From: Lepidodermella squamata
Lineage: Eukaryota; Gastrotricha
Direction: 5' to 3'
DNA length: 64,000 nucleotides
Assembly (NCBI GenBank): GCA_047495785.1
Contig: JBLDXI010000063.1
Span: forward strand, 186,001-250,000
A program made the position numbers and the translations under genes. Below are positions 39,801 through 50,663 of the stretch, piece by piece (the stretch's first letter is position 1; each line of letters opens with the position of its first letter). The notes below the pieces were generated by a model. The model made no database searches and was not told the DNA's origin. It worked only from the letters and a program-made list of their open reading frames with translations.

Positions 39801-42800
39801 CGACGACGGCTTCGTGTCGCTCGCCGAGTGGAAGCGCGGCGGGTAAGTACCATTCATACCTATCTATGTATACCTAAATTCCAGATTGAATTCATTCGAA
39901 ATCAAATTATTGAAGGGAAATTGCCTGAAAATTATGAAAATTGTTTAAATTTTGTTGACAGCATGACGACAATTCCGCTGCTGGTTCTGCTCGGGCTGGA
40001 TACGAATGTTCGCGACGACGGGTCGCACGTGTGGCGGCTGAAACACTTCCGGAATGCATCCTACTGCAATCTATGCCTTAACCTGCTGCTCGGCCTTGGC
40101 AAAAAGGGCCTTACCTGTGTATTTTGCCATTATACTGCTCATGAAAAGGTACGTACCCTACGTACACACCCTAGAAACTGTAGAACTAAAGAACGCACAA
40201 ATCGAATTACCCACATTAAATCAACCTACATACATACATAGGTACTGATGCAAGGCTTGTACGGTATACCTAAATGAGATTAGCACTGTCGTAAATCATC
40301 CCACTAGATTAATTTGTCTTATCAAGCGGTAATTGATCGCTTTTACATACATACCGCATTGCTGCCTGCGAGATTCATTGAAAGCTACGGCCGGTTTCTC
40401 TGAAATTTGACTGCTTTTGACGAAAAGTGATAAGTATCCCAGTTAATTTGATGGGCGGGGACTTGATGGCGGCAGTCATATGACTGACTGGCACATGGTC
40501 AGCGAGGGTGGTGTCTCAGATTTTGTTCGAAGGAGACGTGTATGTGGCACTCTGCATATCGGACAAGTGCCAACCTAATTACACTTGTTCGCTTAATTCG
40601 CCCCAATTTGGGTTATTCAATTGATGTAGATCACCGCTGTAGACTTTCTTCGAATTTCTGCGTCCTACAACCTCGCTCTAGCACTTGTTGTCGTTGCTGC
40701 TAATTGATTAATCAGTCACTTGATTTATACATAGCCTGATGTGTGTATTTTTCTTCGTTGAACAGTGCGTGCAGTGGGCGCCGCAGTCGTGCATTGCGAC
40801 GTACTCCAAGTCGCGCAAAATCTCGTCGACCATGTACCACGTGTGGATCCAGGGCAACATCAGCGGCAAGTGCGACAAGTGCCGCAAGAACGTGAAATGC
40901 GGCATCACGGGCTGCCGGTGCCGCTGGTGCCAGGCCGTCGTGCACAACAAGTGCGTGCCGGCGCTGCCGCCCGAGTGCAACCTCGGCCCGCTGCGCGACC
41001 ACATCCTCCCGCCCACCTGCATCTTCCCGGTCATTCTCGAGCAGCGCCCGCGCCGGCCTTCCAACTGCGGCACGCCCAGTCCGGCCAGCCCACCGCCTCC
41101 AACCAGCAGTGGTGGTAATAGCAACAAATTGGGCGCACCACTTGTTGAACGGCGCGGCTCGTTGGTACAGCCGGCTGCTCAAGGTGCCGCTGCTGCGGCT
41201 GCTGGTACAACGGCATCGGCGTCGAGTGACAACATCGTCGGGTCGTCGTCGTCGCAGAGCCCGCCCGGCGCGGCGGCGCTGCACCCGCGGCCGCCCTCCT
41301 TCCAGATCCAGCCGCTGCCGGGCACGCGGCCGCTGCTCGTGTTCGTGAACCCCAAGTCGGGCGGCCACCAGGGCATGAAAATTCTCGCCAAGTTTCAACA
41401 TGTGCTCAACCCACGACAGGTGTGTTTTAAGCTTTCCGCGAGTATACCTAAAGGACCGCCCTAATTATCAAATAAATGGAGGCTGACTGGGTTATGTATA
41501 GGACTTGGTTTTTGCGAGGCTGTTATTTTTATGAATTTTCATACGCGATTGTTCGGGAATCAAAATTTTCTTCGCATGGCTAAATTTTTTAGAATAAAGG
41601 ATTTTAGTATCGCTAAATGCACCGTATTTATGGTTCCTACATTTTGAACATGCTTTAGCCCAAAACATCCAACTTGGTGAGGGAGGGATGTAATCATTTT
41701 CAATTCTAACGTTTTCATTCATTTACACTTTCGAATAAATGATCATCCTAATAATGATCGATGAAATGCATTGCAGGTGTACAACTTGATCGCCGACCGT
41801 GGGCCGTACAACGGGCTCAATTTCTTCCGCGACGTGCCTGACTTCCGCATCCTGTGCTGCGGCGGCGACGGCACGATCGGCTGGCTGATGGACGCGATCG
41901 ACAAGATGGCGCTGGTGCGGCCGCCGCCCATCGCCATGCTGCCGCTCGGCACCGGCAACGACCTGGCGCGCTGCCTGCAGTGGGGCGGCGGCTACGAGGA
42001 CGAGGCGCTCCTCCCGCTCCTCCAGTCCATCTCGGCCGCCACCGAGGTGATGCTCGACCGATGGCGCATCGAGGTGGAGCCGACGCTGCCGCCGCTGGTC
42101 GACGCGGCGGACGCGGCCGAGCTCGACGGCGACCCCGTGCCCTTCAACATCATGAACAACTACTTCTCGATCGGCGTCGACGCCTCGATCGCGCACCGCT
42201 TCCATGTTATGCGCGAACGCCACCCGGTAAGCCAAATAATTTCGGATTCACAATTTTAACCGATAGCTTGTTCGAAATTATCAAAAATACTTGTACCTAT
42301 CATCGCTAGATAGCCAGGATGATTAGCCGATTTATTAAACGAAAATCACGAGATGACTTTGTGGTGCATTTTTCACACTATCTTTTTATATAATTGACCT
42401 ATTTCATGGACCTATAACGGACTCTGTCCCCACAATCGTAAAATTATAAAGATTACAAGTTGACTCATTCGGATCAAGCTACCTGCATGGTCCGGTTTAG
42501 ACAACTCATCCATCACCTGATGTCCGATTTGTAGTGTGAAAACAGCATTTGTCAAGGAAATAGTATATTTTCGACACTAACAGTAGCTTTTAAGCTGATT
42601 TTGCTGCTCAGGATTTCCTTGATTGACTCAAGAGGATAAGTACGGTTCGTGCGTGCTTAGGTTTTCTTACTTTGAAATTCTAATCAGAAGCGATTTGAAA
42701 ACATTCGGCCAAATTAAAATGCGCATCGAGTTCATTGAACGCTAAATTTGAAATTGATCATTCCTAATAATTTGATTTTTTTCAGGAAAAATTCAATTCT

Positions 42801-44622
42801 CGCATGCGCAACAAGCTGTGGTATTTGGAACTAGGTACCTCCGAGACATTTTCAACAAACTGCAAAAATCTCCACGAAGACGTGACAATATGGTAAGTCT
42901 ACGCTACCTATTTCTTTATTCCCATTCTCGACGAATACAAACTGGGCTTAGTTTCGAAAGAATAATTTATAGCCTCAACGTCGCGCCGTTCGTTTTCTCA
43001 GTAAACAAAGTATGAAAGTGCAGAAAAATAATGCGATAGCCTCGTAATGTGCCCAGGTCTAAGCCATGGAGTCTAAACGAAGCGCATCTCAGAATGGAGG
43101 CATTCACGTGAAATGTTGGTTTTAAGGGCTGATTGAGCGCTTGAAAACAGGGGCGAAGAAGGCGATCTTAGGGAATCGAATTATATGTCGAAAAGGCACA
43201 AAACAGAACAAGCGAACGAAGATAATGAAGACTATTAAAGTCTGGAAAGTCCAAAATAGAGTCATGATAAGTCAGGGAATAGTCTATGGAGAAGTATAAT
43301 TTCCCCCGGTTTTGAGAATTCGAAAATACCAGAAAATGAGACGCTGTGACTGTTGCATTTCGAACTGTTTCGATTGGTATAGGTGTGACGGCGAACTGCT
43401 GGACCTGAGCCGTGGACCACCCCTGGAGGCGATCGTCGTGCTGAACATTCCGAGCATCTACGGCGGCTCGAACTTGTGGGGCGACGCGCAGCTGCGGCGG
43501 CGCGACAAGAAGCAGCAGAAGCAGTCGTCGCTCGTGTCCGCCAGCCTCGGCCCGGCCGCTGCTTCCAGTTCGTCCGGCGGCGGCGGCGCTGGCGGCGCTG
43601 GTGGCATCTCGACGTCGCTGCCGACGCGCACGAGCATCGACCGCGACCCGGACTCGACGCTCAGCTCCAGCTCAGACTACGACTTTGTCATCCAAGGTGA
43701 GCACCATCGCTTGAATAATTCATTCTTTTGCCGCACCACTCGGCATGGAAACCAATCAGAAGTGTGTTAAGGCAAAGTTAACAAAAAAATCCTCGTGATA
43801 AATTGTTTGTAATTCGGCTGGAATTTCAGCAAAAATTCGATCGCACTGACCAGGTTTCAAGAATATCACAGTAGATTTTCTCGCTTTTCGCTTGCATTTT
43901 TTATGGTTAAGTTGACGGCTATTATTAATAGGTTATATCATTCGGGCTGTTGATTTTCCTAATTTCGTGTGAACAAATTGAAGACGAGAGAGTAGCCATA
44001 TTATTACGGCACAAGTTAGGTTTCAGATAGTTTGAATTGCTAGCTATTTTATGTAACGTAAAGGTTTTCCGTGAGGTAAACTTTGGTGCAATCAGAAATT
44101 GTATTCCGAATTTAAATTTTGGAATTTGATGTTTCAGTTCAATTTCCTAATTTGATATCTGTTCAATTTAAAATAGGACCATCTCCTATTTCTACGCTGA
44201 TTTATTGAGATACATACCTGTTATAAATTAATTTGCAATAATTTTGTCTATAGGTAGATGAAATGATGATTGGTTGTTTTTGTCTTATGATGCGCATCAT
44301 TGCAACGTTAACGCCTTGATTGTTTTTCTGTGCTTGTTTCACAGACATTGGCGACCGGCTGTTCGAAGTGGTGGGCCTGCAGTCGACGTTCCACGCGGCG
44401 CAGGTGTACGCCGGGCTGCGCACGTCGGCGATCCGCCTGCGCCAGTGCTCGTCGTGCGTCATCCGCACGAAGCGGCGCTTCCCGATGCAGATCGACGGCG
44501 AGCCGTGGCTGCAGCCGCCCTGCACCATCCGCGTCGCGCACATGAACCAGGTGCCCATGCTGATGGCGCCCAAGAAGAAGAAGGTGCACCCGCTGCTGCA
44601 CTTTTTCGGCATTGGCAAATGA
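36846..44622 (+). CDS. Dgk: Type I diacylglycerol kinase (EF-hand), 9 exons
   Basis: Phosphorylates diacylglycerol to phosphatidic acid in Ca2+-responsive lipid signalling. Exons, all phase-consistent: 36846-37619, 38560-38934, 39640-39842, 39962-40148, 40766-41419, 41777-42226, 42786-42892, 43383-43696, 44345-44622; about 1,113 residues. Domains in order: recoverin-homology region (about 32-110, [20 protein letters not shown]); two EF-hands with full loops ([12 protein letters not shown] at about 390, [12 protein letters not shown] at about 435); two C1 zinc fingers (HVWRLKH... at about 473-522 and HVWIQGN...PPEC at about 538-586); catalytic domain starting [11 protein letters not shown] at about 703 with the ATP-binding GGDGT at about 760; accessory domain ending in a Lys-rich tail and GIGK-stop. 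It is longer than vertebrate alpha/beta/gamma (about 735-800) because of low-complexity linkers rich in Gln, Ser and Ala, as in fly Dgk. Start chosen at the first ATG before the recoverin-homology region. Confidence 0.93.
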
Positions 44623-44641
44623 ATGAATGAATGAATGAATA
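44619..44641. repeat. ATGA tetranucleotide repeat at the kinase stop codon
   Basis: Five to six ATGA/GAAT units; the TGA stop of the diacylglycerol kinase is the first TGA of the run, so slippage would not change the protein. Confidence 0.85.
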
Positions 44642-47001
44642 CGTCAATCAACACAGTTCAAATTCACTAGTTCAAACAATTTCAAATTCACATCTAACCA
44701 CCACATGAGCCTTGATCTATTATGCTGGGGATGAAAAAAATTATTTACCTATATCTCAAATATTATTCTTAAATTGTACGACACAACAGCTACTATTACT
44801 ATTACTACTACTACTAAACTATTTTTTGCTCATTTATTACGAAAAAAACAAGATTTTACTGGCCATTTTTCTTCTCTCTTCTCTTTTTGGTTTCTTTTTC
44901 GGCTGATTGTTTGTTTGATGAATTTTCTGCTCTCGCGTTCAAGATTCGCTAGTTTGTTTACAAGAAATCGGGCTGATTGATCTCTCTCATATTATTATTT
45001 TTCTCGTTGCTCTTTTTGCGCTTCTGTTCCGGAAAAAAATCTAGTTGATCATCATATTTTTACAAAACTCGGGAAAAGAATGTACGACGACGATGCAGAG
45101 CTTCGATTTAGTAATTCATTTCAGTTTTCCGCTCTCCTGCCAGTCCTGCGAGTCTTACCTAGCAAATTCATAGAAATAATTGGAAAATTTATGAATAGCA
45201 AGCGAAGTTCTGCGAGTCAGTGATGCCTACTTTTAAGTTGTCGATTTTTCTTCTCGTTACAATCATTTTTCTGCTAAAATTCCACAGGAGCAGCTTTTGT
45301 GCGCTCGCTACTTCTTGCTTTGCTATAACATTTGCTATAACCTACTATGAAAAAGTGAAAAAGTGCTTCAGAGGCGGCCTCTGTCGTTGTTGTTGTTGTT
45401 GTTGTTATAACAATTGCTGTTGTTTCGCCGTGTTTCGCCAACTGCCGTCGCGGTTTTGCAGCGGCGCTGGTTCGCCGATGACTGCCTACTTACTACTAGC
45501 TGGACAACAAGAGGAGGAGGAGGTGGCAGCGGCGGCAGTTGGCGGGCATCGGACTGCGTTCTCGTATCGGATCACATCGCCGGCTGATTGATCGTTAATC
45601 ACTAACTTCAAGTTGGCTCGTTGATTCAGTCAAAAATCGATAAATTCGATCACACACTCACAAAGAACCAAGTGGCGATAAGCTTTTTTCGCTGTGCGAG
45701 AAAATTCGCTGCCCTGAGGGCGCTCGCTTATCATCATCTTCATCTTCATAGGATCAACTTTTTCAAAAATCTAGGGAACTTTTCCTGTTTAACATCGGCT
45801 GGTGCCTTCTGTTTTTGTTAACAACAACTATTTTTCTAAACATTTTCGCCTCGGAACTTGTCGTCGCCAATCCTTCTCTTATTTCGCTGTAGTATCAGTT
45901 GGAAATCAATCGACGGTGATTCATTATTTGATCGACTAATCTTTGTTGGTTTAATAATAGTACTTATATGATTCAACAATACATTTAGTCATTTGAAAAT
46001 TGTTCGAACCATCCGAGTGATAATAGTAATAATAATAATAATACCAATTAATACCTAATAGCTATAACAGGTTATGGTTTGTCTTATTATCGCCGCTGTT
46101 TATTTAATCATTATTTAATCTTTTATCGAACCAAAACCTGTAAAACCAACGTGGACTATTTTTCGGGAACGAAACTGACGTGGACCTCTCTCTCTATTTT
46201 TCTCACCTTGTGCCAAATGAAACCATATTTACTAGCTGCGAACCAAAACTATTTTATAATGGGTGTTTGAAATCAATGTTGCTGCTAGCTGAGATTTACC
46301 TATATCATCATCATTCATTACCTATCATGATGTGTGTCTGTCGTTCGATGATCACTCGCCGACACCGCTAGACGACTTTGTTGCATTGACCAAGTACCGA
46401 AAATTCGAATTGTCGATATAACATCGCCCCATCGCAGGCTGCTGTGAGGCCGGCCGTGCGTCGTCTCATTCATTGATCGTTAATTTGCTGCGATAGACCC
46501 GTCTTTACCTTGTTATATGCCATCCATGTTCATGTCAGCGGGCGGCGTTGTTGTAGAAGGTTGTAAGTGGAACTCGGGAGAGCTCGGGCTGGACTCGGAT
46601 CTCGCTGTTACTCAAAACAAGTGTTCATCTACGACCCTACGACCGGCCAATCATAACTGTTACTTGTTATTATTTATTTACGACTTATTTGTGATGTTTG
46701 GCATTGAGATGGCGCCGCCTCACAGCAGCCTCACGTTCGTTCGATCGTTCGTTCATGATGACGATCCAGTTCAAGACTGTACAGCGCGTTTTGTTTGTCG
46801 CATTTTAAACAGTTTGAAGCAGATGATAAATAAACGATGAGCCTAGAAACCAACTCTTTCTTTATATGATGAAAATTTGGTTCATTTTTTATAATGATTC
46901 GGAATGATTTTCCATGGATTAGCTTCATATTAACTTGGATTAGCCAAACAAGAAGAATTTGGGCGGCGATGTCTCAGGATGCATCAAGGCATCAATATTT
47001 T
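44623..47001. other. 2.4-kb region between kinase stop and tRNA array B
   Basis: Presumably starts with the kinase 3' UTR. AT-rich, with a TTG run around 45385-45410 and a TAA run near 46021. An open frame at 45223-45591 is driven by the TTG repeat (poly-Cys) and is not accepted. No tRNA, TIR element or convincing exon seen. Confidence 0.5.
46021..46043. repeat. TAA trinucleotide repeat
   Basis: Run of TAA units in AT-rich intergenic DNA. Confidence 0.8.
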
Positions 47002-47026
47002 CCGGGTTCGATTCCCGGTCAGGGAA
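47002..47026 (+). pseudogene. tRNA-Glu(CTC) 3' fragment at left edge of array B
   Basis: Only the T arm and 3' acceptor strand remain (25 nt, CCGGGTTCGATTCCCGG onward). The 5' two thirds of the gene are replaced by unrelated sequence ending in TATTTT. Confidence 0.93.
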
Positions 47027-47110
47027 CTTGCTTTTTGCAAGGTCTACTGAAGTCTAAACTAACATTCAATAGCAGCTGTTTTAGTTGCTATTAAAGGCCA
47101 GCTTTTAGAA

Positions 47111-47192
47111 GGTAGCGTGGCCGAGCGGTCTAAGGCGCTGGTTTAAGGCACCAGTCTCTTCGGGGGCGTGGGTTCGAATCCCACCGCTGCCA
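47111..47192 (+). tRNA. tRNA-Leu(AAG)
   Basis: Array B copy of the gene at 2527-2608; no change seen. Confidence 0.96.
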
Positions 47193-47290
47193 CTAGTTTT
47201 TGGCCTTGCTTGCTGCTGCTGCTTTTCGTTACAGTTTTGCCGCCGCGGTTGTAGTTACGATCCTGCAGTTTATCCAGTGCAAAAAGCATG

Positions 47291-47364
47291 CGCTCCTGGG
47301 TGGGCTCGAACCACCAACCTTTCGGTTAAAAGCCGAACGCGCTAACCAATTGCGCCACAGAAGC
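47291..47364 (-). tRNA. tRNA with Asn body and TTT (Lys) anticodon
   Basis: Array B copy of the Asn gene at 2707-2780 with a single difference. Plus-strand 47330 is A instead of C, so tRNA position 34 is T instead of G and the anticodon becomes TTT. Stems, T loop, G73 and T5 terminator are intact, so this is not a decayed copy. U35 and U36, shared by Asn and Lys anticodons, are unchanged. UUU reads AAA and AAG. Charging identity (Asn or Lys) cannot be told from sequence. Confidence 0.9.
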
Positions 47365-47445
47365 TGTTCGGTGCAACAAATAGTCAATTTCCTGATGATG
47401 GGCAGCTAATGCCTGATGAGCAGTTTTACATTAAAAAACAGTTGA

Positions 47446-47517
47446 AGGGGACACCCGGGTTTGAACCGGGGACCTCTCGATCTGCAGTCGAATGCTCTAC
47501 CACTGAGCTATATCCCC
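47446..47517 (-). tRNA. tRNA-Cys(GCA)
   Basis: Array B copy of the gene at 2862-2933; no change seen. Confidence 0.97.
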
Positions 47518-47819
47518 TCTCCTGTATCCTGTTTACGACGAGTAAAGCATGACTTCAGCAGCCTGGTTTAAAAGTCGTGAGCTTCTTGCTGATATTGTAC
47601 AGCTCTAAAAAAGCATTGCAGCGCCGCGAATTTGCATTCGATTGCGCTGAAACCACGCTTAAACGACAGAGCGTGAAAAACTGCACCATACCTACTAGGT
47701 TAGAACGCAGTGACTATCATAGCCGGACTGGCGAGCAGCGGGGCAAAGAAAGCGAGAAATATTAGCTGGCTGAACTAAGCGAAGGTCTAACCTTTTCATC
47801 AACGATCTTGCGGTACAAC

Positions 47820-47892
47820 GGGGTTGTGGCGCAATGGACAACGCGTCTGACTACGGATCAGAAGATTCCAGGTTCGACTCCTGGCAGCCTCG
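47820..47892 (+). tRNA. tRNA-Arg(ACG)
   Basis: Array B copy of the gene at 3236-3308; no change seen. Confidence 0.96.
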
Positions 47893-47970
47893 ATTTGTTT
47901 TTATGAGGTCACATTGACGACGCGTTCAAAGTATGTCAAATGCGGCATCGATGCGCATCGACGTATCACA

Positions 47971-48043
47971 GCCCGGTTAGCTCAGTCGGTAGAGCATGGG
48001 ACTCTTAATCCCAGGGTCGTGGGTTCGAGCCCCACATCGGGCG
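47971..48043 (+). tRNA. tRNA-Lys(CTT)
   Basis: Array B copy of the gene at 3387-3459; no change seen. Confidence 0.97.
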
Positions 48044-48134
48044 ATTCTTTTGCTCAAGTGTGAAATGTATCGACTATTTATAGTACTGATCATCGCGCGA
48101 TTAAATGCCTTCACCAGCACGCATTGCATGTGGC

Positions 48135-48207
48135 GGTTCGGTGGTGTAGTGGTTATCACATCTGCCTAACACGCAGAAGGTCGCCGGTTCAATCCCGGCC
48201 CGAATCA
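48135..48207 (+). tRNA. tRNA-Val(AAC)
   Basis: Array B copy of the gene at 3551-3623; no change seen. Confidence 0.97.
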
Positions 48208-48305
48208 GCTGTAAGCTTTTTGGCTATACAAAAAGCTAGCTTTTAACTGTCAATAAATTCAAAAAAATTGAACCGCCTGCCACTGTCTCGAGTTCAATGT
48301 GACTC

Positions 48306-48377
48306 TGCCACGGCCTGGAGTCGAACCAGGGTCACCTCGGCCACAACGAGGAATACTAACCACTATACTACCGTGGC
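48306..48377 (-). tRNA. tRNA-His(GTG)
   Basis: Array B copy of the gene at 164-235; no change seen. Confidence 0.97.
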
Positions 48378-48476
48378 TGATTTCGCGGTTAAGCACACAA
48401 TTTGACAGCGGCCTATCAACGTCTATCTGGTCTTGTTAAAATTCAGGCAGCGCTGACAGATGGCTTACCTGGAGAA

Positions 48477-48558
48477 GACGCGGTGGCCGAGTGGTTAAGG
48501 CGATGGACTGCTAATCCATTGGGCTCTGCCCGCGAGGGTTCGAATCCCTTCTGCGTCG
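48477..48558 (+). tRNA. tRNA-Ser(GCT)
   Basis: Array B copy of the gene at 335-416; no change seen. Confidence 0.97.
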
Positions 48559-48645
48559 TCATAAATTTTGCCTCGTTCAAAGCTGAGACGCTAGTTTTTC
48601 TGGCTTTGATGATGACAAAAATAATGTATTTTTTAAAAACGAATG

Positions 48646-48717
48646 CTCCTTGGCAGGGAATCGAACCCTGGTCTCCCGCGTGACAGGCGGGGATACTAAC
48701 CACTATACTACCAAGGA
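48646..48717 (-). tRNA. tRNA-Asp(GTC)
   Basis: Array B copy of the gene at 504-575; no change seen. Confidence 0.97.
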
Positions 48718-48807
48718 TTGCACGAATGTTGATGGTCTTCGAATAGCTTCTCACCCACTTCCACGCCAACAGAAGGCCATTCCGTCAAAAATGTGACTTG
48801 GCGCAGT

Positions 48808-48878
48808 TGCATCGGCCGGGAATCGAACCCGGGCCTCCCGCGTGGCAGGCGAGAATTCTACCACTGAACCACCGATGC
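48808..48878 (-). tRNA. tRNA-Gly(GCC)
   Basis: Array B copy of the gene at 666-736; no change seen. Confidence 0.97.
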
Positions 48879-48963
48879 GCTGCTTGATGCCTAGCTCATG
48901 GGCGTCGTGTCGATGCGTTCACATCGTCATAATGGCAAATGCGGGCGAACGCCAAAAACTAAG

Positions 48964-49045
48964 CGTCGCCAGTAGGATTCGAACCTACGCGCGGAAACCG
49001 CATCTGATTTCGAGTCAGACCCCTTAACCACTCGGGCATAGCGAC
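48964..49045 (-). tRNA. tRNA-Ser(CGA)
   Basis: Array B copy of the gene at 822-903; no change seen. Confidence 0.95.
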
Positions 49046-49191
49046 TGTTCTAAGGTACAAGGCAACGCCTTTGGATGCATATTACCGCAAGTTCGAGCAG
49101 TCGCGTATTTCAGACGAGCTTCTAACTCTGACAGGGATATCACTTGCCCAGTTTGCAAGCATCACCACGGGTTATGCTATTTTGTCCAGCA

Positions 49192-49264
49192 GCCGAGATA
49201 GCTCAGTTGGGAGAGCGTTAGACTGAAGATCTAAAGGTCCCTGGTTCGATCCCGGGTCTCGGCG
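49192..49264 (+). tRNA. tRNA-Phe(GAA)
   Basis: Array B copy of the gene at 1050-1122; G73 retained. Confidence 0.96.
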
Positions 49265-49319
49265 ACCTTCAACCTTTTTACTACTAGTCAAAACGTATAA
49301 ACGCCAAAAATGTTACAAC

Positions 49320-49405
49320 TCCCGCGAGGCGGACTTGAACCACCGACCTAAGGATTGCTGCCTTTCATCTACAGTCCTCCGCTCTACCAGCTGAGCTATC
49401 GCGGG
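49320..49405 (-). tRNA. tRNA-Tyr(GTA) with intron
   Basis: Array B copy of the gene at 1178-1263. The gene is unchanged; the 5' flank has a private C at 49438. Confidence 0.97.
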
Positions 49406-49506
49406 TTAGTTACGCTTAGATTGGCTGTATACTACTACATCGCAGTATGGAGCGAAAAGATTGCTCATCGTGATTCTACTATACGGTTGGGCCTTGCAAA
49501 AACATG

Positions 49507-49580
49507 TGGCCACTGGGAGGATCGAACTCACGACCTTCGCGTTATTAGCACGACGCTCTAACCAACTGAGCTAAGCGGCC
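49507..49580 (-). tRNA. tRNA-Ile(AAT)
   Basis: Array B copy of the gene at 1365-1438; normal D stem. Confidence 0.97.
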
Positions 49581-49668
49581 AGTTGAACTTGTGCGTCGAA
49601 ACCTTCAACTTATTGCCGGTGAGCAGGGTCTGATCGTCGCCGAGAAGTGAAAAATGATAATCACAATC

Positions 49669-49740
49669 AGGCTCAGGGGGGGATCGAACCCTCGATCTTC
49701 TGCTTACTAGGCAGACGCTCTACCACTAAGCTACTGAGCC
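49669..49740 (-). tRNA. tRNA-Thr(AGT)
   Basis: Array B copy of the gene at 1527-1598; no change inside the gene, one change just past its 3' end (CAATCAGG for CAGTCAGG). Confidence 0.95.
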
Positions 49741-49818
49741 GACACGACGTTAAAATCGCATGACGCTAAGCTCTACCGGTGCGACTTTTCAGGTGTTGCG
49801 AGAAATTCGCAAAAAGAA

Positions 49819-49891
49819 TGGAGGATACGGGCGTCGATCCCGTTACCTCTCGCATGCTAAGCGAGCGCTCTACCATTTGAGCTAATCCCCC
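49819..49891 (-). tRNA. tRNA-Ala(AGC)
   Basis: Array B copy of the gene at 1677-1749 and last intact tRNA of array B. Confidence 0.97.
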
Positions 49892-49970
49892 GTTGTTGAT
49901 GCTACGCCATTCTGTATACTCTTTGACAGCGTCTCACACTGTGCAGTTGTGTCTTGAATGCTAAAACAGA

Positions 49971-49979
49971 TGACCCCGA
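49971..49979 (-). pseudogene. tRNA-Trp(CCA) 3'-end remnant at right edge of array B
   Basis: Only the last 9 nt of the Trp gene (acceptor 3' strand and discriminator) remain before similarity stops. It marks the array breakpoint. Confidence 0.85.
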
Positions 49980-50663
49980 AGTTGCTAAAATTAAAATTCA
50001 GTCATCGGCATCAATAAATCAATAGTAGAAAGCATCAAATACAGGAAACATATTTGAAAAATGGTACTGCTTCATTTCTATCATACACTTCATTCACTTT
50101 TCAGTGGGTATTAGGCACGCTTTTTGTAGCTGAGTCGGTATTCTGTATTCTTGACGATACGTTTCAGGACGCGAATAATATTCTTACAGATTGTGCATTA
50201 TATAACAGTCGACAAGTGCATTTGTAATAGGGCTATCATTAAGATTTCGTATATTTTTGTCCATTTTTGGATTTTGATTTAATATAATTGAAGTAACTTC
50301 GACGGCCAATAAAATCAAATAAATTAAAATTAAAATTACGAGCTTATAACAAGTACAGAGAAGGTAAAGAAATGAAAGATGTATTTGATACTAGGTGCGT
50401 CACTTGTGTGTCGTAATCGCGAATAAATTTTGCCTCCTGCACACTGCACTTAACATAATGTTGTAATGTGTACGAGCTATATCATCTGTGCTGCGGGTGG
50501 GGGCTGGCGGGTTTCACGAGGCGAAACGCCCGAAATTCATGCAAATGAGTTCAACGCAACCGATGCGCCGGCGGATAGCTTCCGAATCCGCCGCAATAAC
50601 ATAGCAGCATCCATCCACATAGGGTTGTTTACACCTACCGATACACACACACACGCGATATAG
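49980..50663. other. Intergenic region before the HSPA12-like gene
   Basis: AT-rich up to about 50460. A possible short first exon of the next gene lies at 50466-50496 (ATG ... GCGG, then GTGGGG as donor), whose phase fits the exon starting at 50664. No tRNA seen. Confidence 0.4.

Larger units (their letters stand above)
47002..48134. repeat. tRNA array B, partial unit (Glu 3' end to Lys)
   Basis: Array similarity starts abruptly at 47002 inside the T arm of Glu. Leu, variant Asn, Cys, Arg and Lys follow at unit spacing. The 750-bp insertion is absent. Confidence 0.95.
48135..49979. repeat. tRNA array B, partial unit (Val to Trp fragment)
   Basis: Collinear with the unit from Val through Ala. 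Similarity ends at about 49979, 9 nt into the 3' end of Trp. Private changes include C at 49438. Confidence 0.95.

Noticed and set aside
45223-45591. Frame with a hydrophobic start and poly-Cys run
   Set aside because: The Cys run comes from a TTG/TGT simple repeat, and the rest is low complexity without splice context.
50466-50663. 65-codon frame as a separate small gene
   Set aside because: It ends at the TAG that looks like the acceptor of the HSPA12-like exon. Only its first ten codons plus one base are considered, as a possible first exon.
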